Notes: generated from the sequence alone by a model not told the origin. DNA of 64,000 bases from Henricia sp. BOLD:AAB3569 (GCA_037783545.1 JBBELK010000058.1:1116001-1180000); one strand, 5' to 3'. Counted from the first letter of the stretch, positions 31,430-44,045 are shown. A program made the numbers and translations.

Positions 31430-32815
31430 TAATAATAATTTTACCAGGAACAGTTTTTCAACCAGTCTTTTTTTCCACATGGTCTAAAGTAATAGTACAA
31501 AATTCAGCACAAAAATACAAATTCTGCTAGGGTCAAATTTTAAAACACATTTTCGTGGGAAAATGCCCCAGAAACCTTCTCCTTAATCCTGGCCACTCTT
31601 CAACCACTGAAATTGCTGAATTCCATTGCCTTATCCAGCCTTTGAAACACTTTAAATCTCAGAGTATTTTCTGGCAGTGTTTGATAGTTTCGAGCCACAG
31701 GGATTTGATTTTTATTTTGAAAAGACAAGCTCTTTAATCCAGGGCTCCTGTAATCTGACTGCAGCCAGTTGAAAGTAGGCCTACTTTTTGGGACCTTAGG
31801 TGGAATTGGTGCTCAATAGTGGACTTGTCCTACTAATATTATAGTAAAAGCTTTAGAAATAGCTCACAATGTAAGCGGAAATGGCTGAGCCACATGGAGA
31901 AAAAAGATTCATTTAGTAAATTCCAGAAAGGAGATTTACATATATAGACTTTTTCTTCAACTTTAACTCACTGTAGAAGTTTGTGTTACTTACACCCAAT
32001 TCATAAAGTTTCAAAAATAAATACTTCTGATGACGTTTTTTCCCGTGACACTTTAACCTGAAAATTTGCATTCTCACAACAAATTTTGGGTTTAGGAATT
32101 ATCCAGATTACGTGACAAAAACGCCACTTGATCTGTGCAACTTTTAGCTCTGATCCGGAGGTGGGTTAACCCGCAAAACTCGGGGTTAACGGCAGCCGGC
32201 AGGCAGATTCCCAAGTTAACTTTTAATATGAAAATGCCCATTCTGGTTTAGCATGTCTTTCAATCGAAACAAGTTAAAATCTGGCACAGCATATTAATTA
32301 TACCGCAGAATTTTTTTACAAGCACATTGGCTGTACAAATCCGTGTTGCCACGTACGGTATGTAGTATGTTGTACCCATGTAAGAGATGATTCTGGTATT
32401 CTGGTTTATCACGCTACGTCACAATACGTCTAAAGGTTTATTAGCATATCTTCGGGAAGTGTTCCAAGTCAGCAGACGTGCGTGCATTTTCAAATTTGTG
32501 TATTTCTATTGGACAGTTATAATGCGCGCTAGAATGTAAAAATGCGTGGAAGGCGCGTGATATCCGCGTAATTTGAACGCAGATGTCCAAAAAGCATGGG
32601 GGGGAAAAACCTCAATTAAGCTCCTCAGTAAATTTCCAGATTAATGTTGTAGTGTAAAAAGAAATTGTGCCATGTTAGAAGCTATTTGTAGCTACAAGTA
32701 GAATGTACCTGGGTTACAGTTGGGTTGTGTGAAAAGTCTTTGCACTGCTTTTGGGATTTCTTGTTTTCATGGCAGCATAATTGCAGACTTGAGTTGGCAA
32801 AAATTAACAGTAACT
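31430..32815. other. Non-coding, only fragments of family D recognised
   Basis: No exon is seen. At about 32160-32220 there is a fragment with GGTGGGTTAACCC and CTCGGGGTTAAC words from family D. Confidence 0.35.
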
Positions 32816-32817
32816 TA

Positions 32818-33213
32818 GGCCTGTCCGCACGAGACTTTTTTTGTGTAAAACTTACCGAGACGATGGGTACTTTTCCCATTTTTAATCCAATGCGGACGGA
32901 CAGCCTAGGACATTTTTCTCTTAGTAACTTTTCTCGAGTCCAGTGGTTACTTTTCCTGGCCAACTGCTGCCCAGGATTTACCAGGTAACTTTTCCCGAGA
33001 CGATAAGTCCAATGCGGACACATTGAGTCGGTAAAAGCGCTCCGGAAACGTACGTCCGGGCCATTAAGACACTGCGCAAGCTCTCCCACGGTCTTGGTAA
33101 GTTTTCTCTTGTCAAAAAAGTCCAAATGCAGACAGCAGTAAAATTTAGCCTTGTTTCATTTTGCCATTGTCTCGGTAAAACCTGCCGAATAACAAGTCCA
33201 AAGCGGACACAGC
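32818..33213. mobile_element. MITE family B, copy 2
   Basis: Complete in both ends (GGCCTGTCCGCA at the left, GCGGACACAGC at the right) with the same internal word order as the 25978 copy but more diverged. Confidence 0.78.
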
Positions 33214-33625
33214 TTAAGTTGATAAAATCATTTCCTCTTAAAGCCTACCGGTACCAAAGAATAAAGTTAAAAAATATACGGAGCAACAAAACAAACGCAA
33301 ACATTTTTTCCACTTTTCAATTAAAGCAGTCAATCAGAGAGTGGGAATTTTCAGCACACAAAAGCTTTATGCAGTCATGCATAATTAAGCTGTTATGTGA
33401 TTATTTCGATGTCAATTTAATTACAAGATAAATTTTCATTTTTTATCAAACTAAAAATTTGGATTTCTTTTGTTGCTCCGTATACTTTGGGCAGTTTCTG
33501 TAAAAGGAGTCCCATTACCAGAAAAATGTGAACACCCATTTTGCGCATGCGCGAACTTACATTGGCTGCATGCTGGTAGAGTTGTGCAGCGTCTTGACAA
33601 CAAGACATTACAATGTGCATACCAG

Positions 33626-33902
33626 CGGTTACTTTTCCTGGCCAACTGCTGCGCAGAAAAAGTTCCCAGGTAACTTTTCCCGAGACGAAAAGTCTGATGC
33701 GGTAAAAGTGCTCTGGAAGCGTACATCCAGGCCGTGAATGTCAAACTGCGAAGGGACACTGCGCATGCTCTCCCACGGTCTCGGTAAAATTTTACTGTGT
33801 CAAATAGTCCAAATGCGGACAGCAGTACAATTTAGCCATTTTTCATTTTACCATCGTCTCGGTAAAACCTCCCAAAAAACAAGTCCAATGCGGACACGGC
33901 TT
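33626..33902. mobile_element. MITE family B, copy 3, left end missing
   Basis: Starts abruptly within the internal GCGGTTACTTTTCCTGGCC segment and runs to the normal right end. Confidence 0.75.
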
Positions 33903-34277
33903 TAACTATGTATAGACTATAGCGCAGCATTGATCGTGCATCATGTTGCGCGTGAAAGCACGCCGGGCCCTTAGTTACATGTAAACAATTACTGCGCGTG
34001 CGCGTAACGTGGTATACAGCGCCCTCATTTGACACAGACAGTTCACAAATTTCTGGTAATGATTGTTTGTGTCTCCTGAAACTCCAAATGACCAAACACC
34101 ATTTATAAAATGAATCTAGTTCACAGTTACTGTGCATACGCTGTGTTGCGGAGTCTAAAACTGCATTCTAGATGGTTGGTCAGTCACACATGCAGGATTA
34201 GTCAACTGTAAAATAACTCATTTTACAAATGTCACAATGCATCCTGTGTAGCTACCTTTATGAATTCAAGGTCTTAA

Positions 34278-34636
34278 AGGAGCGTGACCAGAGTTTCTGG
34301 AAAATAGTTTTCGATGTAACTTACCAATATTATCAAGTAACTCCCATACACACCTCCCATGTCCCAAAAACCCGAAAAAATTCGCAATTTCCAGTAAAAA
34401 ATTGAACAAAACTATCGAGTCGGCTTTCAGCGGATAAACGTTGATACTGGAAAATTAGTTTACAAATAATCGGTGGATTTTCGACGATATCCTCGGAAAT
34501 ATGCGGCCTAGAAGCGCGGGAGTTTCAGTTTCGTAATCAGAAAAATATAACGGATGTCATGATATAAAAATCTCATGACCCATAAGGTAAGTCCCGGGGA
34601 GTTATGGGTAAAAAAAAGTGATCTGGTCACACTCCT
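34278..34636. mobile_element. TTAA-flanked element J, copy 2 (inverted)
   Basis: The reverse complement of the 22967 copy over its whole length with few differences, again flanked by TTAA on both sides (34274-34277 and 34637-34640). Confidence 0.8.
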
Positions 34637-34829
34637 TTAATCAATGCCAGTTGATAGTACCAACCATGAATCAAAAGTGCATTCACTCCAGTCATTTCTG
34701 GTAGAGATTTTACTATGTTTAGTTTTGAAGGCCGGATGAATAGTCCAAAAGGCAGCGAAATTCACATCGTCACTGACAAAGTTCAACCGTGAAATGTATG
34801 TACCTACGGAGTGTGATCCAATTCCGTCC

Positions 34830-35555
34830 CTCATGTGAGGGACGGAAATCAGGAGACAAATGCTTTTCCTTAGTCAATACAACAGATGAAAACTAAAGTG
34901 AACCTGTAGAGCGTACATGTGTAATCCAAAACTGGTAAACACTGGATTAAACTTTCAAAATTCCTTAAATTAATCAAAATAATACCTCGATCAGTAAAGA
35001 AATGTCCATATTTGACAATAATATTACAAAAATGAACAGAATAAATTTGAATGGGCACACTGTGCCATCACATTTTCAAGAAATAGTTGAAAATGCATGT
35101 AAAATTGGCAGTTTTTGTCAATTTTATTGATTATCCGTCCCTCACGCATAAAAACAACCTCTGCATAAAACTGTAAAGTCAATTTCAACATGTGATAAAC
35201 TGGGTGTGTGTATTAACATCAGTAGAAGGTAAACATACAGTTTCATTTTAGTTTTCATTTGTTGTTGACTAAGGAATAGCATTTGTCTCTTGATTTCCGT
35301 TCCTCACTGCAGAGGTTCTTCAGTTTATGCATGAGGGACGGACAATCAATTTTTTTACATGCATTTTCAACTATTTCTTGAAAATGTGATGGCACAGTCT
35401 GCCCAGCCAAATTTATTCTGTTAATCTTTGTAATATGATTGTAAAATATGGACATTTCTTTACTGTTCAAGGTATTATTTTGATTAATTTAGGAAATTTT
35501 GAAATTTTCATCCAGTGTTTACCAGTTTTGGATCACGCTCTACACTGTAACTGTG
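34830..35555. mobile_element. Large foldback element M
   Basis: The segment around 34900-35130 (ATGTCCATATTTGACAATA, GCCATCACATTTTCAAGAAA) is inverted at 35330-35545. GAGGGACGGA words lie at the left edge, the centre and the right arm. No coding capacity. Confidence 0.65.
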
Positions 35556-35692
35556 GTAGTGAAATAAAGTGTACAACTTTTACAAACTGTAAGAATTTGT
35601 TTATCAGTCGATTAGTCTTTCGGAAGTATGACAGAACAAAAGGAGAGGTTGCAATTTTATTTGAGTATGAATTTTGTATTTCTTGTCAAAAG

Positions 35693-36110
35693 GCATGTTC
35701 CCATTGGACTTTCTTTTCCGCTGCCTCGCGGAAAGTTACCGCGACCTTCGTGTAATCTTCCCTTCGTGTAATCTTCCCATGCGTTCCCATTTGCAATTGC
35801 TTTCAGTGCCCATGCGGAAAGCTACCACGACCTTGCAGTAAACGTTTGCCCTGCAGACCCATAGTTTACTGGAGGGTCGTGTTCATTTTACAGGGCGAAA
35901 CTGTTCCCATTGGACTTTTCGAGGGCCCTGTAAAACTGCCACGCCTGAGCAGAAAGTTTCTGCAGCCTCTCTTGCCCTGTAAGTTTTAAATTGTGGTCGC
36001 GGTAACTTTACAAGGACGCAAATTCTCCATACGTCCCCATTGGACTTAATTTTGTTACTCTCTTGCACAACCACGGGAGATTTACCTTAAAAAGTCCAAT
36101 GGGAACACCA
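35693..36110. mobile_element. MITE family C, copy 1 (CCCATTGGACTTT type)
   Basis: The left end GGCATGTTCCCATTGGACTT mirrors the right AAGTCCAATGGGAACACC. The interior has TTACCGCGACCTTC and GCGGAAAG words. The layout parallels family B but the sequence differs. A partial copy is at 46086-46240. Confidence 0.7.
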
Positions 36111-36209
36111 CTAAACTTGATTTATAGGTTGTAATTATAATACAGAGATAGAATTGTGCAAAGTGAAAAATGTATTTATTGCGACCACAAAACTGATCAT
36201 TTTCTGCGT

Positions 36210-36600
36210 TTACACCACACCTCGATCCGGCTTCAACTCGCCTTCAGAAACTGCAAAAGTCACCACTAATTGTAACTGCAGCGCATGCGTGAGTTGTTAG
36301 GTGTTGCGGAACTGGTGCCAGATTGGTCAATTAAATCTACCACACGGCGGGCACCGCCCCAAGGACACTAAAATTGCCGAATCTGTATTCGGGTAGCGTT
36401 TACACTACAAGCGACCTTGACAATTTCGGGGTTCAACCCTACCCCAAAAGTTGACTTGAAAAAGGCGAATCAGACCCGGGTCTGATCCGCCTTTTTCAAT
36501 TCACCTTGTGCATTTACACTTAGTGCCTACCCGGCTTCAACTCCCCTTTTTGGAAATTGCGGAGTTCGATTCGGCAAAGGCGAATCGAATGTAAATGGGC
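36210..36600. mobile_element. MITE family E, copy 1 (CCGGCTTCAACTC type)
   Basis: Begins GCGTTTACACCACACCTCGA and repeats GGCTTCAACTC and GGCGAATC words on both strands, with a perfect inner hairpin GGCGAATCAGACCCGG/CCGGGTCTGATCCGCC. A copy in the other orientation is at about 52925-53225. Confidence 0.65.
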
Positions 36601-37244
36601 CTAAAGTGTAGGAAGGGGAGGGTGTCCATGTGCCGCACAGGACTTTACATGCACTGTAAAATGTTGGCACTTCAGAAAAATGTTGATACATGTAGGTAGT
36701 TATTCGGGGGAGGTGGGGGTGGGGGTCTTGAAAAATACTACGCTCTGTAGAACTGAACTTTGAAAATGTTGACAACTTTGGATAGCCCCTTAATTCGAAT
36801 ATATAACCAAATCTGTGCCCGCCTATTGTGTCCGTCATATTAAAAAATGCTAGGCCTAATGCATTTTGCTCAGCAAAATACATTGCATATGGCCTGACAA
36901 ATACATTCTTAAAACTTGAAAAGGGTTTGATCCCAGGTCATGCTAAACTAAGAAAAATGGAAAACATGCTGGTTTATTTGCCACTGGCAATGTGTGCATG
37001 GTTGATATGAAAATGTGCACATAGAAATGTTTGTCTTTTTGGAATGTAAATATGCTGTCTATTGTATACACCAGTTGACACTGAATGGTTAACCAGTCCA
37101 GGTGTACCAGGTTAGGCCCATGTGAAGAAATGACATTGTTTTCATCCACATTTTTATTGAAATCCACTTTGCAAATCCATGCCAACCTATTCACTATAGA
37201 TGTCATTATTATTATTATGTATAATGAGGGTATTGAGCTCGTGC

Positions 37245-37455
37245 CAATGACGTCATTTTGGGAGTCAAATAATGCCGCGTCGTTGTGGAAGCAATGTGCG
37301 TGCACGTTGTCTGTGTCCATAGCATGCGTATCGCGCAATGCTAAGGCTCCCATTGGTGAATTAAACCGCGTTACGCCTACCAGAGACACACACAGCGCGC
37401 ACGCACATCGCTTCTACAATGGCTCAGCATTATTTGACTCCCAAAATGGTGTATT
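37245..37455. repeat. Foldback
   Basis: TTTTGGGAGTCAAATAATG at the left pairs with CATTATTTGACTCCCAAAA (with one or two mismatches) at about 37420-37447; the loop holds clustered GCGTGC/GCACGC words. Confidence 0.6.
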
Positions 37456-37529
37456 TGCACGTGTTCGAAGGGGGTCAATATGATAGGATTGACAATAGAG
37501 ATGAATTTAGAAACAAGAGAAAATTGCAA

Positions 37530-37625
37530 TGCCCCGACTGGGATTCGAACCCAGGTCCTTAGCATACATGGTCAACTGCTCTACCAACTATAGCTCAATT
37601 GGTAGAGCAGTTTTTCGATATATGT
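37530..37625 (-). repeat. tRNA-derived SINE with two head-to-head tRNA halves
   Basis: On the minus strand a tRNA-like 3' part has GGTAGAGCAGTTGACC and a perfect T-arm (CTGGGTTCGAATCCCAG) ending TCGGGGC. Its 5' acceptor half is missing; instead a second A-box piece (TAGCTCAATTGGTAGAGCAG) sits beside it on the + strand. The gene is therefore broken and is not a tRNA. Confidence 0.6.
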
Positions 37626-37649
37626 AATGTAAAAACTCTGTTTGCTAGG

Positions 37650-37935
37650 ATAGGGCGACAATTTGTGTGTAAAAAAGCTATATTAGGACGACACGCTCAA
37701 TAGGGCGACAATTTGGTGTCGCCCTAATATTTTTGAGTTAAAAAACCATTTGTTTAGGTCAAAAACCATTTTTTTAAAATTGAGAACCATTTTTATTAGG
37801 TCTAGAACCGTCTCTCTTAGGTCTGTAACAATTTTTGGAAGCTTCGGGTAGAGAAATTTGGTGTCAGTTTGAGTGATTCTTCCCGAAATTTCGGTGGTCC
37901 CCGGGGAAAGGCTTCCCGAATTGTCGCCCTATTGC
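37650..37935 (-). repeat. Element N, unexpanded copy
   Basis: The inverted counterpart of 31096-31420, sharing AGCTTCGGGTAGAGAAATTT and GGGCGACAATT words, with degenerate rather than tandem core units. Confidence 0.68.
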
Positions 37936-38538
37936 TGCATCCAGAGTTTTTACAATTTTTCCCAGGAATTCATTCAAAAGATTCAACTGCAAATGATACC
38001 GGTATATTTTGCTTTTAACTTTCCATGATTGTATGGTTTGAATTCTACAAAGTAGTCTTGGAGTTTTTTAAGCTCTCGTAAAAAATAGCTTTTTCAGACC
38101 CAACGAAAGATGAAAAGACAACTTTTTATGGTATTGGTATAGGTATTATAAACCATTATTATAGTTCCTCTTCCGTGTTTGCTAGACAGAGTCCAGATAT
38201 TTGCAAAACATGCTTCAAATGTCATTTCAGGTGATATCAGTTTCGTTTCCTGAAAGGCGATTTTTCATTCATTCGTTTATTTTTAGGCGTATTTATGTAG
38301 CCGGATGCCTGAATAGAGGGTTGACACAACCCTTCTTTAGGAAGTACTTCAGAAGGGTGCGCTTTAGCTGAAACATACTGCAAATAAGCCACAGTTTTAC
38401 AGGAAGGGGAGTGCCGCATGTTGTGCATACATTGTAGATCTGTTTTAAGCCATACAGCAGGGTTTCAGCTGTCAATCATCATTGTAGCTAAATTGCCATT
38501 TTTTGACAAATGTTTCTACATGTACATGTATAATGCCT

Positions 38539-39012
38539 ATCGACATTGCAACTGGAAGCAACACAACTGATCAGTTGCTGTCGATGTGTGCGTAGCGCGC
38601 TCATCGACAGCAATTGATTAGTTGCGAAACTGAAAGCGTCCAGTTTTCAGAGCGCGCACATCAACACGTCAACTCGGTAAAGCCTACAGTACATTGACCT
38701 TGCAACTGGAAGCAACTGTTCTTGCAGTTGCTGTCGATGTGCATGCACGTATTCAGACACACAACTGACAGCAACTAGTTGCAACTACTGTACGCGTTCA
38801 TCAACGCAACTGACCGCAACTAGTTGCCAAAAAGTAGAACATGAGCAACTCGCGGCAACTGGGATTTTTCCAGTTGCCAGTATACATGTAGTTGCAAGTA
38901 TGCGCACATCAACCTTTTTGAGCAACCGATCAGTTGCTCTCAGTTGCCGCGAGTTGCTTCCAGTTGCCGAAAACACCAGTTGTCACTAGTTGCTTCCAGT
39001 TGCAATGTCGAT
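38539..39012. mobile_element. GCAACT-iterating foldback (family I)
   Basis: The outer ends ATCGACATTGCAACTGGAAG and CTTCCAGTTGCAATGTCGAT are inverted. I count 22 copies of GCAACT or AGTTGC in about 470 bp, in both orientations, often as GCAACTAGTTGC. No coding capacity. Confidence 0.75.
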
Positions 39013-39694
39013 GTACGCTAGGCTTAATTCTGAACTAATGGAAACAGGACACGTCCCCCTTACATCGTGACACTTCTGGAGTTGATTTTTTTATCAATAC
39101 CGGGCTTCAGAGAATGAGTACCCTCAGCGTATAAACAGTGTGTAGCATCATGAATCAAACATCACCTTTATCTGTTGATACTACCCAAAACATGACGAGA
39201 ACGATTCAATAAAATAGTGCGATTTTCTAAGTGCAAGTGTGACATTTTGAAACTTTCGCTCAAAATGTGACAAATTTCGCTCATAATGTAATTTAAATTG
39301 ATAAAGTCCAGGTTCTGGGTAAAATCAGTAACGACCTTTTCTAGAAAGAAACTGGTCAAAAAGACTTTAAAAATGCCTTGGAGTCCCCCTTACGTCGTGA
39401 AACAATTTTCCTGAATATTTTCAAGACTATGATACCAAGACATGTTTAACCGTTTGTAAATTATTTTAAATATTCTACATTATTTAGAGATTGCACAGAA
39501 ATTTCTTTAAACAATTTTGTTAACTTGAAAAGGCTATTTTTACAAATGCATAAAAATGTCACACTTTGGCTCCTGTTTTTATGGAATGACCCATTTAGCA
39601 CTTTGTGGAAAGCATGTTTCAGCATTTAGCTGCAAGCAGAACATGTATAATTTCAAACACTCTGTTTTAAAAATCAAAACTATAAAGTTTTCTT

Positions 39695-40208
39695 CGAATG
39701 TGATAAAAATCCTATTTGGAGCTTGTTTTGGGGGTTAAAACAAAGGTTTTTAGTTTTATGCTAATGAAAATATGCATATTCATGACCAAGGTCATGATGT
39801 CACAAGAGGAAAACACAGGAAAATCACATTCAACTGTGCACAAAAGATTCCACTTTTTTTCCAAACGTCCTGGAACTTTTGTAATCCATGACTGTCTGAG
39901 TTTGTTCTACATATGTTTCCTGTTGTAAGCCGTGACGAAACTGGGGGAGAAAACTGCAGCAATTTGCCACAAGTCCAACTTGAAGTCTTATGTTTTTTCT
40001 TAACTTTTCCCTTCTGTCTTCCTTACGTGATGCACTCCAAACAGCGCCCTCTGTCTGTGGTTTATTGCAATGAAATCTTCAAAGTTAAAAAAAGGCTACC
40101 TTTTATTGATTTTACATCCAAACGAACAATAGCATGTCTTGCTGAACAAGTCATCCATCATATAAAGCAAAGATTAGGCAAAAAGTTGTTTAGCATGTCA
40201 TGGGCCCT
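39695..40208 (+). mobile_element. TTAA-flanked element O, left-truncated copy
   Basis: The right end reads GGGCCCT then TTAA. The body matches the inverse of 55702-56232 (for example TTTGTAATCCATGACTG). The left terminus is missing. Confidence 0.68.
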
Positions 40209-40484
40209 TTAAAATGTAATTGTGCAAAATCTTCAATTGTCTTTGCAGGGATGCATGAGCCCTGCTAATGCAGGTTCTGTTTTTTTGGCTGTACTGCCCT
40301 CTACAGTTTTATAGAGTCAATACTGCTATGCACGGCTGTGAATACTCTGGAAAGATATGATGGCGCCCTCTTTAGGGCAAGCTGAATAATTGTTAAACTT
40401 TTCTCAAGAGAACCATCCCAAGCAAATATTTTTCTAAAATTTAGGCTCCAAACTCAGAAGCCAGTATTCACCACCTTGCTTCTA

Positions 40485-40858
40485 AACTCAAAAAAAGTTC
40501 GGAAAGTCAAGTTTGACTGACGATTTCTCTCTTGTTACTGAATCATTTCCCTTGAATTTGATATCATTGGAAAGCCCTGTTATTCCACTTTACAGTGATG
40601 TGTCATTTGTTATGATTAATCAATTGGGGGATGTGCAGTATAGCGGAATACAGGGGTGGGTGGAAAGTGAAATGTCACAAAATTCACTGCTATTGTCATG
40701 CAGTGCATTCCCCTTTTGCTTGGAGGATGGGAATGTGTCAATGCACTTTTTGACAATTAGCAATGCATTTTGTGACATTTCACTTTACACCAGCCCCCCG
40801 TATTCAGCTGTGCTGCACATCCCCCAATTGCTTTTAATAATAACAAATGACACATCAT
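40485..40858 (+). mobile_element. TIR element A, copy 3, right end missing
   Basis: Starts in the left TIR (AAAGTTCGGAAAGTCAAGTT) and matches copy 2 through the central palindrome, then stops after ACAAATGACACATCAT. Confidence 0.75.
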
Positions 40859-41177
40859 TTGGCTATCACGTGAGCTTAACAAGCCCTACAGAGAAATAAC
40901 CACCCCTCCCAGAGATCACTTAAGATACGCCCCAAACCCCTGCCCGGCTTGCCCCAATTATTAAGTAATGATTAAGTGATTATTTTTAGGGATTATGACC
41001 CAGGGACCGCCGGGTGAATGAATTTGATACAAATGAGGACAAATGTCCATATGAGTCTGAAAAATCATGTGGTGTTTGTTACCATTGCTATCAACACTTT
41101 GTCTGGTTTTTCTTGTCAAGTCCGGAAGAACAATTTTGAGTAACTGCAAATGATGTATGTATGTGCTTGGGCTTTAA

Positions 41178-41716
41178 AGGCAGTATATACATCATTGGTA
41201 ATCTCAAATCAGAAATGTTCACAGATTTACGCCTAACTTACACGATATAAACATGACCGTAGAAAACTTCCCCTGAAATTGTTTTGTCTGAAGTGCTATA
41301 GTCTTTGAGAAATGAGTAAAAAAATTAGTTTTCGTCTCATGAGACTAAAATTCAATTCGCCCCAAAACCATTTCGCCCAAGTGCCATTTCGCCCCAAACC
41401 ACTTCGCCCGAGTGCCATTTCGCCCCGAATTACTTCGTCCAAACACTATTTCGTCCAAACACTACAACGCCCAAATGCCACTTCGCCCCAAAACCACTTC
41501 GTGCACAGGCCATGGTTGAGGGCAAAATGATTCAGGGCGAAGTGGTTTTAGGGCGAAATGACCGCAAACACTTTTTTGACTGTTTTCTTAAAAGTTAGAA
41601 GAAGTATGGAGCTGGTTTTTGCTCAGGTTGGTTTTAATCATGTATAAATCTTCAATCACACAGGGAGGTAAAACTATTTGTAACAGTTTACCAATCATAT
41701 ACATACTATCATCTTT
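41178..41716. mobile_element. TTAA-flanked element Q, copy 2 (inverted)
   Basis: Begins AGGCAGTATATAC after TTAA and matches the complement of the 23610 copy, including the TTCGCCC runs (41350-41500) followed by GGGCGAA units. The far end has lost its terminus. Confidence 0.72.
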
Positions 41717-41949
41717 ACGAAATTTGTTTTAATAAGTGTAAAAATAAATTTTTAAAATATTTTTAAAAAAATGAATAAATAAACAAAAGATTTAATTTCC
41801 AACAAATTAATTTAATTATTTTAAATAAATATGTTTAAATTACATGAACTTAGCATTTCATTAATTAATAAAAGATGAGCTGCTTTTTCAATATGTAAGG
41901 CCCTTAATAATGAAAATCATACTATTTTTCTCATAATTTTCTTAAACAG

Positions 41950-42074
41950 AAGAGGGAGTCATCGAGTTTTCCCGTCGTGGCTCCTACAACTATCTGAACT
42001 CTCTCAGATGGAGATTACAATTCTGTGTTCTGGATTTCAAGTCCAGGCAACTGCATCACTTCAACAATGAATTG
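41950..42074 (+). CDS. Internal coding exon of an unidentified gene (PH-like start)
   Basis: Bounded by acceptor TTAAACAG|AAG and donor GAATTG|GTACGTG, entering with two leftover bases and leaving in phase 0. It reads EGVIEFSRRGSYNYLNSLRW followed by RLQFCVLDFKSRQLHHFNNEL. The spacing of Trp-Arg, Phe-x-Val-Leu-Asp and Leu-x-x-Phe resembles strands 2-3 of a pleckstrin-homology domain, but this is a weak resemblance. The next exon at 44484 joins in phase. I do not recognise the protein. Confidence 0.6.
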
Positions 42075-42649
42075 GTACGTGTAGGTTGAAACTCTTGCCC
42101 CTGGTTGAAAACAGTAGTGTGACACAAGCAGGGTTGAGTTCACCCCAGATTGAGATTCTTGCCACTTACAAATATTTTGGTATTTTTTTCGTATACATTG
42201 AACAAAGATTTTAAGGAAATTACCTCCTGGAATCGACACATAATGTAATTTTAAGATATACTTCCCACTTGCACTTTTGTCGCAAATGTTGCTTTTCTGT
42301 AGAAAAATCACATTTTCTTCTTCAAAAATTGCCTTCAGTTAGTGCACAAGATAACCATTCACGCTCGCGCGCAGCGCCCTCTGTTGTCACGCTTACGCAC
42401 AGACCGCTCGCACGTCATTTTGTGCATTACTTCATGCAGTAATTTTATCATTTATTTATCTCAGAAATGCAACATTTGCGACGGAAGTGTCAGTGGGAAG
42501 TATATCTTAGAATTGAATAAGCTATCGATTCCAATATATACACTCACCCAAATCCGTGTTCAATGTATATGAAAAAAAAATCCAATATTTCTTTTACACC
42601 TAACTCTGAAGAGCCGTAGATGCCATTGTGACTGGCAACTTACAATGGG

Positions 42650-43105
42650 CCTTTTCATACTACAGCCTATCAACCTGGGGCGAACTCGACCCGGGGCAAA
42701 CCCCGAGACCGCCCTAGGTTGAAATTTTTAACTCCGCGTTCAACCCCACATTTATCTCGCTGCATGCCGCCGCTACATGTACATTGTAGTATGTATACCT
42801 GCACGTCGCACACAAGTTCAGCTGGTACATGTAGTAGGCTATTCATGCAAATTATACAAACAGATAAAACAACGGTAAAAGTGCGCACTTTAACATGACA
42901 TTTGTAGCTTACAAACGGTAAGAATTCTTAACCCGGGGCAAACTCATCCCTGTTCGTTTCACACTATCGTTTTCAACCCTGGGCGAGAGTTTCAACCCGG
43001 GGTGAAAGATTTCACGGGTTAAAACCAATCTCGGCGTTGGCGCGGGGTTGAAATTTCTCAAGTGTGAAACGTCGCTTTTTTCAACCCCACGTCAACCCCG
43101 AGATT
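42650..43105. mobile_element. MITE family F (AACCCCGGGG type)
   Basis: The left end GGGCCTTTTCATACTACAGC resembles the family D terminus; AAGTGTGAAAC words lie near the right. The interior repeats TCAACCCCG, CCGGGGCAAAC and CGGGGTTGAAA on both strands. Confidence 0.62.
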
Positions 43106-43221
43106 TTATTCATATGCGTGATTGCATAAAACTTCTGTGTGCTGACAATTTCCACTCTCAGATTGACTGGGTTTTTTTTCCAATCAAAATGGGGAGAAGA
43201 TGTTTGCATATCTTTTCTTCA

Positions 43222-43874
43222 GGGTTGTAACGAGTCTCCCTCTGCTCGAGTCCCAATTCAAGTCAAGTCAAACTGCATTCAAGTCCCAAGTCAAGTCAAG
43301 TCAAACTGCCTTCGAGTCACAAGTCAATTCAAGTCAAACTGCCTTCGAGTCCCAAGTCAAGTCAAGTCAAGTCAATTCAGGCGTGTTGGTCAAGTCAGTT
43401 CAAGTCAAGTAGTGAAATTTGTTCAAGCTAATTTCAAAATGTGTCTAAACACTGAAACTTGCATTCTTGTACTAGGGTATTTGTGTTGTTCTTGCCAAAA
43501 ATGACCTGTGTTGAAACAAAGCTTAGTGTATCTCAGTGATCTCCACTACCAGTTTTGTCCGGTTTTGGCGCTGCATGCCAAGCACTGTGCCGCGGCGTAC
43601 GGGTACGGGTGCGTTCGTGGTTGTGTGTTTGGGTTGGTGCGTGCGTGCACCCCCCCCTGCTGAGCGACATCGGCGGACAAAATTTGGACCAGTGGAGATC
43701 ACTGTATCTGTAGTGCTGAATTACCATTTGGTTCTGAAAATGCCCAAAAAAATGCATAAAAGTTCAATTTCATTTTGGCAGACTCGAGTAAAAAGTCAAG
43801 TCATTTGAGGTTTGAGTCTCAAGTCAAGTCAAGTCAGTGAAAATCTCGACTCGAGTCTGAGTCATTACAACCCA
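43222..43874. mobile_element. CAAGTC-iterating foldback (family L)
   Basis: The ends GGGTTGTAACGAGTCTCC and GACTCGAGTCTGAGTCATTA are inverted, with long runs of CAAGTCAAGTC units at 43258-43410 and 43795-43840. A reverse-oriented part copy is at about 58735-58905. Confidence 0.7.
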
Positions 43875-43959
43875 TCTTTTGTTGCTCAGTATTCTGTCCG
43901 TCGCACATCCTGGCACTTTTGTGACCCGGTGTCATCGTGCCTTCGTATACGGCATAGTA

Positions 43960-44045
43960 TAGTGACTGGAGTGAAAACAAAATCGTTCATGCTTTGTTCC
44001 TTCGCTTGTCACCATGGGCACACCATTGTTTTCACTCCAGCCCTA
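43960..44045. repeat. Short hairpin
   Basis: GACTGGAGTGAAAACAA pairs with TTGTTTTCACTCCAG across a loop of about 50 bases. Confidence 0.55.
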
